Below, piece after piece: positions 49,769 through 59,409 of a stretch of DNA of 64,000 bases. How positions within the stretch are numbered: the first letter of the stretch is position 1; every line of letters begins with the position of its first letter. The stretch is from contig AP027304.1 in assembly GCA_036322835.1 (NCBI GenBank), positions 2,852,001 to 2,916,000 on the forward strand, given 5' to 3'. The translations under genes were made by a program, and so were the position numbers. The notes under the pieces are model-generated. The model was not told where the DNA came from, did not search any database, and worked only from the letters and a program-made list of their open reading frames with translations. This stretch comes from Tenuifilaceae bacterium CYCD. GTDB taxonomy: Bacteria; Bacteroidota; Bacteroidia; Bacteroidales; Tenuifilaceae.

Positions 49769-51052
49769 TTAATTATTAGAAAAATCAATTTTAACATAGT
49801 AAATATCCTCTTCTCCGTTGTCGTTGGGTTTTGATAAATATCCTTGATCACCATCTCCCTCAGGGAATAGGAATGTGTCATCATCGGTTGTGTTAAGGGG
49901 ATATCCTAGGTTCGTGGGTAAGTCCCAACTGCCATTATTTTTACTGGAGTATAGCAAATCATACCCGCCCATTGTTTGATGACCGTTGGAACTAAAAAAT
50001 AATTTTTGGCTGTTTTCGGTTACAAACGGAGCAATTTCGTCGAAAGGAGTATTTATATTTTTACCTAGATTGATAGGATTGGCCCATTCTCCTGTAATTG
50101 TTTTTATCGACATATATATGTCGAAACCTCCAAATCCACCTTCTCTATTACTGCTAAAGTAAAGTGTATCGCCATTTGCTGATAATGAACCGAAATTCTC
50201 CCAACTTTTTGAGTTAATTTCTTTGGGGAACTTGGTTATTGGGTTCCACTTGTTTTTGGTTTTATCGTAAGTGCTATAGTAAAGGTTTGCAGCTTCGTTG
50301 TCGTTACGAGATAAGATAAGAATTGATCCGTTGGATGATATGCCAACCGTATGTATATCGCCATCGGCATATAGTTGAGCATTTAAATTAAGCGGATTAC
50401 TCCAAAAATCAGTATCCCGTTGGCTAATTAAAATTGCGTTATAGAATCTTTGTACCGATGTGTAAATAAGCACATTGCCAGTGCTGTCGGTTAGTGGGTT
50501 TATTTCGGGAAATCTTGTACGAATATTTCTACCAACGGACTGGATACTATGATTTCTAGGTTTAGAAATCATCTCTTGAGCAAATGTAATGGATTCAATT
50601 TCCTTATCAACAATTCTTAGTTCATGGGTATCCTCTTTTTTAAGCAAATTTTTATAGGTGGTAAACTCCTGCATGGCTTTGTCAAAATCTCCACTGATTC
50701 TTAATGCCCTTCCAAAGTATAGAAGGATTTCGCGGGGGGCTTTTGTTTCTGTAAAATACCCTTCCTTATAATCGTTGGTGATATTTTTTGCGGCTTTTTC
50801 GAAATAACTTATCGATTTTTCTTTTTCATTGGGAATATTCAAGTAACATAGACCAATTCTATACGCAAGATTATTGTTTTCGGGGAATGCTTTGTAAATT
50901 TCTTGATATAATGGTAGGGCATCACGGTACTCTTCGTATAGAAGGTAATATTCTGCATCAACAAAAACCCTCTTGAAATAGGCGTTTTTTTGGCCAGAAA
51001 CCGTATTTATTATAAAAACTAATACAAATATTGGGAGTAGTCTAGTCCTCAT
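49769..51052 (-). CDS. TPR plus PD40 beta-propeller protein (short paralogue)
   Basis: The ATG at 51052 (MRTRLLPIFVLVFIINTVSGQ) gives 427 residues with a clean signal peptide; the longer frame from 51115 does not. TPR repeats (EEYRDALPLYQEIYKAFPENNNLAYRIGLCYLNIPNEKEKS; key YRDALPLYQEI) precede a PD40 propeller (LYFSSNREGGFGGFDIYMS; LFFSSNGHQTMGGYDLLYSS) that ends in IYYVKIDFSNN. It is a tandem duplicate of the first two domains of its neighbour, without helical and TM parts. The pair probably forms one envelope complex (inference). Confidence 0.75.
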   Translation of the reverse strand: MRTRLLPIFVLVFIINTVSGQKNAYFKRVFVDAEYYLLYEEYRDALPLYQEIYKAFPENNNLAYRIGLCYLNIPNEKEKSISYFEKAAKNITNDYKEGYFTETKAPREILLYFGRALRISGDFDKAMQEFTTYKNLLKKEDTHELRIVDKEIESITFAQEMISKPRNHSIQSVGRNIRTRFPEINPLTDSTGNVLIYTSVQRFYNAILISQRDTDFWSNPLNLNAQLYADGDIHTVGISSNGSILILSRNDNEAANLYYSTYDKTKNKWNPITKFPKEINSKSWENFGSLSANGDTLYFSSNREGGFGGFDIYMSIKTITGEWANPINLGKNINTPFDEIAPFVTENSQKLFFSSNGHQTMGGYDLLYSSKNNGSWDLPTNLGYPLNTTDDDTFLFPEGDGDQGYLSKPNDNGEEDIYYVKIDFSNN

Positions 51053-51399
51053 TAAGTTTTCACTTTTCAACTTTTGAATGGTTACTCCAATAAAAAAAAA
51101 TGATACACCCTTCAATTACTTGAATCTTAAAACAAAGTAAATAAATAAAAGATTGATTTGAAAATTTTTCTATTAAATTATTACATCTACATAACTGTAG
51201 ATTTGTGTCTTTCCAAACCTATAATCGTAGTATATACGAACTTAAATGAATTATAGTTTCCTGTGTGTGGATTTGTAATGCCAGTATAATCAGCAATTTA
51301 TTTAATTGTAATTTGTAAGTAGAACAGAATTTGACGAAATAAACAAAAGCGTTTATTAACATCAAATTCTGTTCATCAAATAAGTGTTTTATTATTTGT
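51053..51399. other. Intergenic region, nothing recognised
   Basis: About 350 AT-rich bases between the short TPR-PD40 gene and the E2 gene. No full promoter consensus, tRNA or strong hairpin. A 65-codon frame on the minus strand at 51219-51416 is judged spurious. Confidence 0.5.
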
Positions 51400-52677
51400 T
51401 TAAATCCTTCGATCAAAACTCTCTAAAGTGTCTCGAAACGTTTTTAGAAAGTTTCCAGCAAGGGCACCGTCGACTATTCGATGGTCGTAGGATAGGGATA
51501 TTATGCACATTTGGCGGATTCCGATAACATCGCCCGATGGTGTTTCAATTACAACAGGACGCTTTTTGATGGCTCCGATTGCTAGTATGGCAACTTGCGG
51601 TTGGTTGATGATTGGCGTTCCTGTTAAAGTATCGAACATCCCTAGATTGGTAATTGTGAATGTGCCACCCTGTATCTCATCGGGTTTCAATTTGTTTTCA
51701 CGTGCTCTGGTTGCAATATCATTTATACCTTTTGCAAGTCCCGATAAATTTAACCTATCCGCATTTTTAATAACAGGAACAATTAGGTTTCCATTGGGTA
51801 ATGCGGTTGCAATGGATAGATTAATATCTTTCTTAAGTATTATTTTGTCACCATCAACAGAAGAGTTAATTAGAGGAAGTTTTTTTATGGTTTGTACTGT
51901 TGCTTCTGCAAATAGGTGTGTAAGTGTAAGTTTTTCACCTTCTGATTTTTGAAAATTATCCTTATTTCTATTGCGCCATTCAACCATATTGGTGACATCA
52001 ACCTCAATGAACGAAGTTACGTGTGCTGATGTTTGCTTTGACATTACCATGTGCTCAGCAATCAATTTACGCATTCTATCCATTGGGATAATCTCATGGC
52101 GAGTTCCTGTTTCTGATGGTTGTGTTTGGCTGCTTTGAACAGTTTCAAGGGCTTTAAACTCTATTTCGCTGATTTTGCTATCCCGTTTTTGTATGTATGA
52201 AATAATGTCGTCTTTATTTATTCGGCCATTTAAGCCCGAACCTGTTATTTGTTTTAGTTCCGATGATGAAATGCCTTCCTCCTTGATAATCTTACGAACC
52301 AACGGCGATAATCCTGTAAAAGATTCTTCGTTGGATACATGGTTTGAGACTTCATTTTTTTTAGATAAGTCAATTGTCGGTTCTATTCTTGTTGGCGTAA
52401 CATCAACGTTACTATCTGCAGAACTTACTCCTGCTTCAACGGTTAGAATAAGAATTGGCTGTCCAACCTGAGGCGTGTCGCCCTCGTTGAATAGACGTTC
52501 TTTAACAGTCCCGGCGCTATTCGATGGAATTTCAGAGTCGACTTTGTCGGTGGCAATTTCCACAACGGGTTGATCTATCTCAACTTTATCGCCAATCTTA
52601 ACTAGCCAACGGGTAATTCGTGCGTCGGTGATTCCTTCGCCCATTGGTGGAAGTATAATTTTAATTTCCTTAGCCAT
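51400..52677 (-). CDS. 2-oxoacid dehydrogenase E2 (dihydrolipoamide acyltransferase)
   Basis: E2 subunits pass acyl groups from E1 via lipoyl-lysine to CoA. The 425-residue protein shows the lipoyl domain (1-80) with modified Lys45 in EIATDKVDSEIPS, a Pro-poor linker, a peripheral-subunit-binding domain (about 121-165; SPLVRKIIKEEGISSSEL) and the catalytic domain with SLSYDHRIVDG (Asp398-His399) and GGTFTITNLGMF. A single lipoyl domain and the sequence style fit the branched-chain or pyruvate enzyme of Bacteroidota; E1 and E3 are not in this window. Which substrate cannot be told. Confidence 0.92.
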   Translation of the reverse strand: MAKEIKIILPPMGEGITDARITRWLVKIGDKVEIDQPVVEIATDKVDSEIPSNSAGTVKERLFNEGDTPQVGQPILILTVEAGVSSADSNVDVTPTRIEPTIDLSKKNEVSNHVSNEESFTGLSPLVRKIIKEEGISSSELKQITGSGLNGRINKDDIISYIQKRDSKISEIEFKALETVQSSQTQPSETGTRHEIIPMDRMRKLIAEHMVMSKQTSAHVTSFIEVDVTNMVEWRNRNKDNFQKSEGEKLTLTHLFAEATVQTIKKLPLINSSVDGDKIILKKDINLSIATALPNGNLIVPVIKNADRLNLSGLAKGINDIATRARENKLKPDEIQGGTFTITNLGMFDTLTGTPIINQPQVAILAIGAIKKRPVVIETPSGDVIGIRQMCIISLSYDHRIVDGALAGNFLKTFRDTLESFDRRI

Positions 52678-52816
52678 ATCGTTAATTTTTATTTTACCAT
52701 TTATGCTGTCAACTAAATCAGTTGAAAGTTCAACGTAGTAACACTAAAATATCAAAAATGTTGATGATGGCTTTACAAAACTAAGCAGCTATGATAGCGA
52801 ATCAACGATGGTTAAA

Positions 52817-54742
52817 TTATTTGAGGATATTCTCGAGCAAAACTTTAATATCTAGGCTAATGTTATAGTTTCGAGCGTAGTAAAGGTTCTTGTCAATATT
52901 GTCAGCGCTATTTTTAGCTTTTGATGGTTGATATGGAAAGATGCACGGTTTAATTGTGGGTAGCACGTTGCTGTAATTCTTTTCACCATAGCCAATCCAT
53001 GTTTTAAAACCCATAAAAACCTTATATGCGTTGATCCAGTTTTTTAGAGGTTTCTTAATGAATGGGAAAAGTAGAGGTGTTCCCAAAATTATTATTGTTG
53101 ATGATAGTAAATCGAATAGCCTTTTATTACGTTTGCTCGGTTGTGTGCCAATTGCTTTGATGTCTAGGGTGTAAAGTTCTCCTGTTGTTTCAATGGAATT
53201 GCTGCCAATGATGAACGAACCTTCGTGAGGTGCAATTTTGTACTCTTTGCCAAGCGAGCTAAGGAATAGCATGCTGGTTACAATGTTTCGCATGGAAATA
53301 TTCTGGGTGCAAAAAATAATCTCGTCAATGTTGTTAATCCTTACAAATTCTTTCAATCGTTCAATGGAATAGTCACTTTTGACTTCATTTTCAATGGCTG
53401 CGAAGTTTCCTGCATAAATGTATTTTATCCCAGAATTACTAAGTATGTCTTGTACCTTTTTTGCATTGCTAGCGCTTCCCACAATGGCAATTTTTTTAGT
53501 AAACTTATTATTGATGATTGAACGTGGATTCAACTTTGATAATGCTAATCGGATAATTTGAGTTGAGACCAATGTCCAAATCCCCGTCAAGAGGATAATT
53601 GCCCGAGAAAATCGCATTTCGTTGGGTAGTATTGAGTATACTGCAAGTATTAAAACAGTTCCCGATAGTACACCTTTACTCGATGCAAATAATTTTTGGG
53701 GTCTGTCGTAAGCCCCATTTATCCAAAGTGAAAAAATCCAGGTTGCAATATAGAATGTAATCAGCAGACTTACATATTCGGTTGGATATATGCCGGAACT
53801 TTGAAATCGGATTTGCTCCCAGAACGGAATAATTGTAAAAACCCCGAGTAGAATGATTGCAGCATCAAGAATTGGAAGCCAAAGTGTATTTACGATTCTT
53901 TTTGCAATGGAAAGAAATGCTCTGAAGTAAATTGCTATATTGATTAATACTATGAAAGTGCTCGCCTTGTTGGACTTGAAGTGCTTCTTCGCAAAAATTA
54001 TCATTGCTTTGTAGAAAATAAGCACGTAGTTTAAGCTCCCCTTTTTGGTGCTTTCGCCTTTGTAGTGAATAATTTGGCATTCGGGGTAGTAGTAGTTTTT
54101 GTATCCCGCTTTAGTTATTCTGTACGATAGATCAATGTCCTCGCCGTACATGAAGAATTGTTCGTCCAAAAAGCCGGCTGTATTCAATGCTTCTTTTTTG
54201 ATGAACATAAATGCGCCGGGAAGCACATCTATTTCCTGAGTTAAGTTTTTATCAAGATGTCCTAGGTAGTAGCGAGCAAATATCTTTGATTTAGGGAAAA
54301 GTGCTGTTAATCCGAATATTTTAAAAAATGATACCCATGGCGATGGAAACCCGCGTTTCGATTCTGGTAGGTAATTGCCTTTCCCATCAATCATCTTAAC
54401 GGTTAAGCTCCCTGCGTTTGGTGTGGAACTCATAAATGCAATACATTTCGAAAATGTATCCTCCTGAACAACTGTATCTGGATTTAGTAAAAGAATATAC
54501 TTTCCTTTGGATTGAACTATTGCCTGATTATTGGCTTTTGAAAAGCCTACGTTTTTGTTGTTCTCAACAAGGATTACTGCTGGGAATTTTTCTTTAACCA
54601 TTGTGCAGGAATCATCGCTTGACGCATTATCTACTACAAATATTTCAGCATCAATGCCTTTTAACGAGGCGTAAACACTCATTAGGCACTGTTCTAAAAA
54701 GTGCTTAACGTTGTAGTTCACTATGATAATCGATAGTTCCAT
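52817..54742 (-). CDS. GT2 glycosyltransferase fused to a degenerate WcaJ-like membrane region
   Basis: From ATG 54742 (MELSIIIVNYN; a TTG upstream at 54796 is rejected) the protein has about 641 residues. Residues 1-255 are a GT2/rhamnosyltransferase-like domain: SIIIVNYN, VDNASSDDS, NPDTVV and GEDIDLSYR. About 260-420 contains four or more TM segments, 420-540 a Rossmann-type CoA_binding_3 domain (KKIAIVGSASNAKKVQDIL; IDEIIFCTQ), then KRLFDLLSSTIIILGTPLLFP, the opening helix of PglC/WcaJ sugar-phosphate transferases. The catalytic portion expected after it is missing. So the second half resembles a truncated WcaJ. Role in surface glycan assembly likely; see findings. Confidence 0.8.
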   Translation of the reverse strand: MELSIIIVNYNVKHFLEQCLMSVYASLKGIDAEIFVVDNASSDDSCTMVKEKFPAVILVENNKNVGFSKANNQAIVQSKGKYILLLNPDTVVQEDTFSKCIAFMSSTPNAGSLTVKMIDGKGNYLPESKRGFPSPWVSFFKIFGLTALFPKSKIFARYYLGHLDKNLTQEIDVLPGAFMFIKKEALNTAGFLDEQFFMYGEDIDLSYRITKAGYKNYYYPECQIIHYKGESTKKGSLNYVLIFYKAMIIFAKKHFKSNKASTFIVLINIAIYFRAFLSIAKRIVNTLWLPILDAAIILLGVFTIIPFWEQIRFQSSGIYPTEYVSLLITFYIATWIFSLWINGAYDRPQKLFASSKGVLSGTVLILAVYSILPNEMRFSRAIILLTGIWTLVSTQIIRLALSKLNPRSIINNKFTKKIAIVGSASNAKKVQDILSNSGIKYIYAGNFAAIENEVKSDYSIERLKEFVRINNIDEIIFCTQNISMRNIVTSMLFLSSLGKEYKIAPHEGSFIIGSNSIETTGELYTLDIKAIGTQPSKRNKRLFDLLSSTIIILGTPLLFPFIKKPLKNWINAYKVFMGFKTWIGYGEKNYSNVLPTIKPCIFPYQPSKAKNSADNIDKNLYYARNYNISLDIKVLLENILK

Positions 54743-54796
54743 TGCCGATAAAGGTACTAAAAAAACAACTACTGCATTATTGGTCGTATAAAACAA

Positions 54797-54822
54797 AAGA
54801 CGCTCCCGATGTGGAGCGTCTT
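54797..54822 (-). terminator. Intrinsic terminator of the aminotransferase gene
   Basis: Perfect 10-bp stem (54797-54806 with 54813-54822) and six-base loop. On the minus strand it is followed by ttttgtttta. It lies 21 bases past the aminotransferase stop. Confidence 0.82.
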
Positions 54823-54843
54823 CACTATTTGTGTTTAGTTATG

Positions 54844-56052
54844 CTATTTCATTAACTTTTTGATTGCATTTGCTAAACGTTTAACACCTTCTTCGTTCAT
54901 CTCTTTCGACATGTATGAGAAGTTAATTCGGAGTGTGTTTCTTCCTTTACCATCACAGTAGAATACTGTTCCAGGAACAAATGCTACATTTTCTTCGATG
55001 GCAACCTTAAATAAATCATCAGCATCCATATATTCGGGAAGAGTAACAAAAAGGAATAGTCCACCTTCGGGCTCGGTCCATTTAATACCTTTAGGCATAT
55101 ATTTATGGAATGCAGCCACCATTATGTCGCGTTTAACTTTGTAGTTGCTGTTTATCTTAGCTAAATTTTTGTCGAAGTATCCCTTTTCAAAATATTTTGC
55201 AGTGATCTTTTGTACAAAGGCAGAGGTGCAGAGGTCGGTGCTTTGTTTCGCAACTACAATTTTATCAATAACATCTTCGTGTGCTAATACCCAGCCCAAA
55301 CGGAAACCCGGAACAAACACTTTAGACATTGTTCCCAAAAGTACTACTTGTCCTGTGCCATCGAGTTCGTACATAGTTTTTTGTGGGGTTCCGCTAAAAC
55401 GAACATCTCGGTAAGGACTATCTTCAATTATTAGAATATCGTATTTCTGTGCTATGGCGATGATTTCTTTTCTTCTTTCTTCGGGCATGCATATCCCGGT
55501 TGGATTTTGGAAATCAGGGATGACGTAGATGAATTTAGGTTTTTCGCCTTTCTGCTTCAATTGAGCCAATGTTTTCTCCAGTAAGTCGGAGCGCATTCCT
55601 TTATCATCGAGATCAATACCAACCAACTCTGCTCCATAAACAGCAAAGGCATTAATTCCGCCAAGGTAACTGGGTAAGCCGCAAATAACCTTATCGCCTG
55701 GGTTTACAAATATTTTTGGGATTAAATCGAGGGCTTGCTGCGAGGCCGTTGTAATGATCAGATTATCAATTGTAGCATTGATTCCTACGCTACGATATCT
55801 TTCAACCAAAATCTCACGTAATTTTTTATCTCCTTCGGTTTCGCCATACTGAAGCGCTTTTGCGCTATCGGTATCAAGTACTTCAACGGTAATATCTTTA
55901 AGTTGCTCAACAGGAAAACTTTCAGGCGATGGCAACCCACCTGCAAATGAAATAACCTCGGGGCGTTGCGTTAACTTAAGCATTTCCCTAATAGCCGAGC
56001 GCTTCATTCTTTTGGCATCGTTCGATAGAATTTGATCAAGATCGTTTATCAT
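54844..56052 (-). CDS. Class I/II PLP aminotransferase (2-aminoadipate/aromatic type)
   Basis: A 402-residue cytoplasmic PLP enzyme of the MocR-like/LysN aminotransferase group: SFAGGLPSPESFP near 35-47, YGETEGDKKLRE, ITTASQQALDLI, DFQNPTGICMP (180-190), EDSPYRDVRF, and Schiff-base Lys244 in GTMSKVFVPGFRLGW, followed by LRINFSY at the C-terminus. Family members transaminate 2-aminoadipate, aromatic or branched-chain amino acids; the substrate cannot be fixed. Monocistronic-looking with its own terminator. Confidence 0.9.
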   Translation of the reverse strand: MINDLDQILSNDAKRMKRSAIREMLKLTQRPEVISFAGGLPSPESFPVEQLKDITVEVLDTDSAKALQYGETEGDKKLREILVERYRSVGINATIDNLIITTASQQALDLIPKIFVNPGDKVICGLPSYLGGINAFAVYGAELVGIDLDDKGMRSDLLEKTLAQLKQKGEKPKFIYVIPDFQNPTGICMPEERRKEIIAIAQKYDILIIEDSPYRDVRFSGTPQKTMYELDGTGQVVLLGTMSKVFVPGFRLGWVLAHEDVIDKIVVAKQSTDLCTSAFVQKITAKYFEKGYFDKNLAKINSNYKVKRDIMVAAFHKYMPKGIKWTEPEGGLFLFVTLPEYMDADDLFKVAIEENVAFVPGTVFYCDGKGRNTLRINFSYMSKEMNEEGVKRLANAIKKLMK

Positions 56053-56176
56053 GATTTCTGAAATTACATTAAACTAAAAATAATACTCTGTCAATAAAAA
56101 CTTTTAAAATGTGATAAATGATAATTAAATATCGCTGCTAAATTATAAAATGTAATTAAAGTGAACAATAAAATTA

Positions 56177-56210
56177 CAAAAAAATAAGGACGAAAAGTGT
56201 TTCGTCCTTA
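56177..56210 (-). terminator. Intrinsic terminator of the TPR gene
   Basis: An 11-bp perfect stem (56185-56195 with 56200-56210), loop agtg. On the minus strand a run of T (ttttttt) follows at once. It lies 24 bases past the TPR gene stop. Confidence 0.85.
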
Positions 56211-56233
56211 ACCATATTTTTTAAGAGAGTATT

Positions 56234-56959
56234 CTACTTACCACCACACTCTGCAATTATCATTTTACAAGCAGTCATGTTACCCATTTTACAGGCCTTA
56301 TGAAAATCGATACACGCTTTTTGCTTTTCCGATAATTTAAGGTATGTCATGCCCCTGTTGTAATAGGTTAAAGGCGATTCGGGTTCAAGATCAATAGCAT
56401 TATTATAATCGTTAACCGCGTCGAGATAGTAGGTGAGCTTGAAGTTTACTAACCCTCGGTAGTTGTATATGTTGGGGTTTCTGTTGTCTATTTCAATGGC
56501 TTTATTATAATCGTTAAGCGCATTGGTATAATCTTCGAGACGAATTTCTGCCGAAGCTTTATTTAGCAATATCTGTAGAATGATTTTTTGAGGGGGATTT
56601 AGGGATAGCGCTTTGGAGAATTCTTCGATTGCTTTATTATGATCACCTTGAAGATTGTAGAGAATTCCTTGACGGAGTATGAATTCGGAATTTTCGGGAT
56701 AGTTTTTTAGGGTTTCGTCGAGTAATCTTTGTGCTTCCTTGTAGTCCTCGGTTAGCGTGTATGCTTTAATAAGGCCATTCAGGGCAGCCGTGTCGTTGGA
56801 CTGAATACTATTAGCTTTTGTAAAATCATCGATAGCAGCCTTATAGTTCTTGTCCTTTAATTTTTGGTTGCCAGAAAGAATTAGTTCATCAAAACTCTGA
56901 GAATAGGAAAATCCCGAAAGAAGAATAAATGTTAAAAGGTATATAATTCTTTGTCCCAT
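56234..56959 (-). CDS. TPR-repeat exported protein
   Basis: A 241-residue protein with a signal peptide (MGQRIIYLLTFILLSGFSYSQ) followed by about five to six TPR units (KDKNYKAAIDDFTKANSIQ; EYKEAQ-type; YTNALNDYNKAIEIDNRNPNIYNYRGL; key DAVNDYNNAIDLEPES). The C-terminal KQKACIDFHKACKMGN/CKM contains two to four Cys that could pair. TPR proteins mediate protein-protein contact; the partner is unknown. Flanked by a terminator, so monocistronic. Confidence 0.85.
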   Translation of the reverse strand: MGQRIIYLLTFILLSGFSYSQSFDELILSGNQKLKDKNYKAAIDDFTKANSIQSNDTAALNGLIKAYTLTEDYKEAQRLLDETLKNYPENSEFILRQGILYNLQGDHNKAIEEFSKALSLNPPQKIILQILLNKASAEIRLEDYTNALNDYNKAIEIDNRNPNIYNYRGLVNFKLTYYLDAVNDYNNAIDLEPESPLTYYNRGMTYLKLSEKQKACIDFHKACKMGNMTACKMIIAECGGK

Positions 56960-57039
56960 TGCCGTAAGGGTTTTACAATTTCATTATATAATTATATTTT
57001 CCGAATACGTTGATTTGCCCTGTTGGTTACAAACTAACA

Positions 57040-57666
57040 TTAATCGTTCATTGTTGATTCGAATTTAATTCTATTTATTAAGGCTCTACCCAGCGTAATT
57101 TCATCGGTATACTCCAGTTCATCACCAAAAGCCACTCCTCTGGCTAAGGTTGAGACCGAAACGGGGTATTGCTTTAATTTTTTAAAGATATAAAAATTTG
57201 TTGTATCTCCTTCCATGGTCGCTCCTAATGCCATAATTACTTCTTTAATGCTTCCTTCGGAAACTCTAAGTATCAAATTATCAATGGTTAAATCTGTTGG
57301 CCCGATGCCTTCCATTGGGCTAATAACGCCGCCAAGCACATGGTACAGGCCATTGAATTGATGTGTATTTTCAATCATCATAACATCCTTGATGCTTTCC
57401 ACTACGCATATAGTGGATGCATCTCTGTTTGTTGATGCACAAATACTGCAGGTTTCGGTATCTGAGATATTATGGCAAACCTTACAGAATTTAACGTTAT
57501 GTCTTAGATTATTTATCGATTCCGTGAATTTATCAACATCATTTACCTCCTGCCTTAAAAGGTGTAGAACAAGGCGTAATGCCGATCGCCTACCTATTCC
57601 TGGGAGTTTAGAAAATTCCTCAACAGCTGATTCCAACAACTTCGATGGGTAAGTTTGAACGCTCAT
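57040..57666 (-). CDS. recR: Recombination protein RecR
   Basis: RecR acts with RecF/RecO in loading RecA at gaps. The 208-residue protein has helix-hairpin-helix [13 protein letters not shown] (21-33), a zinc site Cys61, Cys64, Cys73 and Cys76 (CKVCHNI, CSIC), a Toprim domain ([29 protein letters not shown]) and a Walker-B-like C-terminus ([21 protein letters not shown]; key [12 protein letters not shown]). Length is standard. The next gene on the right is divergent. Confidence 0.97.
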   Translation of the reverse strand: MSVQTYPSKLLESAVEEFSKLPGIGRRSALRLVLHLLRQEVNDVDKFTESINNLRHNVKFCKVCHNISDTETCSICASTNRDASTICVVESIKDVMMIENTHQFNGLYHVLGGVISPMEGIGPTDLTIDNLILRVSEGSIKEVIMALGATMEGDTTNFYIFKKLKQYPVSVSTLARGVAFGDELEYTDEITLGRALINRIKFESTMND

Positions 57667-57693
57667 TTATATATTATCATCGTTTAAGTACTA

Positions 57694-57701
57694 CAAATCT
57701 A
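57694..57701 (-). promoter_or_regulatory. Candidate -7 element for recR
   Basis: Reads TAGATTTG on the minus strand (TAnnTTTG), 27 bases before the recR ATG. -33 not clear. Confidence 0.4.
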
Positions 57702-57896
57702 CATGAATTAAATAAAAACACATATTATGTTGCTCTAAAATATTCTCGGTTTATTGGGGCTGATGATATTTTGCATGAGATATGTTTCAACTTCTGTACC
57801 AATTCGAAGTTGTGCTAACAAGGATATTTGTTACTAACTAATTTTTTCTTCTTCCTTATTTTTCCTACCATTGTACTCGTAAAAAAGGAATTTAAT

Positions 57897-59342
57897 ATGT
57901 CACCAACCCTAATTGCTATCATTGTAGTTGCATATTTTTGTTTACTGCTGCTTATTACCTATTTAACATCACGAAATGCAACAAGTCAAACTTTTTATTT
58001 GGGAAATAAACGATCCCCTTGGTATGTTGTTGCATTTGGGATGATAGGAGCATCGCTCTCTGGCGTGACCTTCATGTCGGTTCCCGGAGATGTTATGAAT
58101 AAGCAGTTCACTTACATGATGATGGTGTTTGGGTTTCTTGCTGGATATGCGGTAATAGCAACAGTTCTGATGCCTTTGTACTATAGATTAAACCTAACAT
58201 CGATATACTCATACCTTGAGGAACGATTTGGAAACTCAACTTACAAAACTGGTGCATCATTTTTCTTACTATCAAGAGTTATTGGGGCATCACTTCGTAT
58301 GTTTATAGTTGTTAATGTTCTTCAAATTTTTGTTTTCGATGCATGGAATATTCCCTTTTTTGTTACTATAATCATTTTCATTGTATCTATACTGATTTAC
58401 ACTTTTAAGGGCGGAATCCGAACCATAATTTGGACCGATACTCTTCAAACAACCTTTATGCTATTGGCGGTTGTGCTTTCGATTGTTTTTATCTCGAAGG
58501 AATTACAGCTATCGTTTGGTGGGCTGATTACGAAAGTTTTTCAGAGTGAATATTCTAAGATGCTAGTTGCCGATTGGAGCAGCAAGCAATTCTTTTTGAA
58601 ACAGTTTTTTAGTGGAATGTTTATAGCAATAACAATGACAGGCTTGGATCAGGAAATGATGCAAAAGAACCTCAGCTGCCGTTCGCTTAGGGATGCTCAA
58701 AAAAATATGTTCTCCTTCAGTTTTGTCCTTGTTTTTGTGAATATGATGTTTTTAGTGCTTGGGGCAATTCTTATTTTCTATGCAAATTCCCGTGGAATTA
58801 CGGTGGCCAATACCGATGATCTTTTTCCAACAATAGCTATACATCACATGGCTCCCATTGCTGGGATTATTTTCATTGTTGGGCTAATTTCTGCCGCATA
58901 CCCTAGTGCCGATGGGGCTCTTACATCGTTAACAACATCGTTCTGCATTGATATCTTGGGTTTAAACAAATTCTCCTTTTCCGAGGATAGAAAAATTAAA
59001 ATTCGTTATGTTGTGCACCTTTCGTTTGCGTTGATTTTAATGCTTAGCATATTTGTAATTCGCAGTATAAACGATGAGGCCATTATTCAAACTTTATATA
59101 AGATAGCAGGGTACACGTATGGTCCATTGCTTGGTTTGTATTCCTTTGGGATGTTTACTAAGTGGCAAGTAAAGGATAGGTGGATTCCTCTAGTCGCCAT
59201 TGTTTCTCCAATTATTTGCTATTTCTTAAGCAAATACTCAATTCAGTTGTTTGGGGGATATCAGATTGGATTTGAGCTCATAATTTTAAATGGAACTTTA
59301 ACCTTTTTAGGCTTGATGCTATTTAGAGTAAAGAATAGATAG
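57897..59342 (+). CDS. Sodium:solute symporter (SSS family)
   Basis: The ATG at 57897 (MSPTLIAIIVVAYF) is preferred to a TTG at 57828. The 481-residue protein has about 13 TM segments and SSS-family signs: GASLSGVTFMSVPGDVM (TM2), the long fifth helix (VIGASLRMFIVVN), GGIRTIIWTDTLQ and GLISAAYPSADGALTSLTTS with the Na-site Ser/Thr near 345-360. The transported substrate (for example a sugar, proline or a carboxylate) cannot be called. A terminator hairpin follows. Confidence 0.9.
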   Translation: MSPTLIAIIVVAYFCLLLLITYLTSRNATSQTFYLGNKRSPWYVVAFGMIGASLSGVTFMSVPGDVMNKQFTYMMMVFGFLAGYAVIATVLMPLYYRLNLTSIYSYLEERFGNSTYKTGASFFLLSRVIGASLRMFIVVNVLQIFVFDAWNIPFFVTIIIFIVSILIYTFKGGIRTIIWTDTLQTTFMLLAVVLSIVFISKELQLSFGGLITKVFQSEYSKMLVADWSSKQFFLKQFFSGMFIAITMTGLDQEMMQKNLSCRSLRDAQKNMFSFSFVLVFVNMMFLVLGAILIFYANSRGITVANTDDLFPTIAIHHMAPIAGIIFIVGLISAAYPSADGALTSLTTSFCIDILGLNKFSFSEDRKIKIRYVVHLSFALILMLSIFVIRSINDEAIIQTLYKIAGYTYGPLLGLYSFGMFTKWQVKDRWIPLVAIVSPIICYFLSKYSIQLFGGYQIGFELIILNGTLTFLGLMLFRVKNR

Positions 59343-59361
59343 ATTAATGATTGTAATAAGT

Positions 59362-59391
59362 AAAAAGGTTCTCGTTTGAGAACCTTTTTTA
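59362..59391. terminator. Bidirectional terminator between convergent genes
   Basis: 12-bp stem aaaaaggttctc/gagaaccttttt (59362-59373, 59378-59389) with loop gttt. It has a T-run on the plus side and an A-run on the other, so it can end both the symporter and acyl-CoA synthetase transcripts. Confidence 0.88.
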
Positions 59392-59409
59392 TTGTGAAAT
59401 AAAATTTGA

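Noticed and set aside
51219-51416. 65-codon frame on the minus strand
   Set aside because: AT-rich, no family features, and overlaps the E2 gene end.
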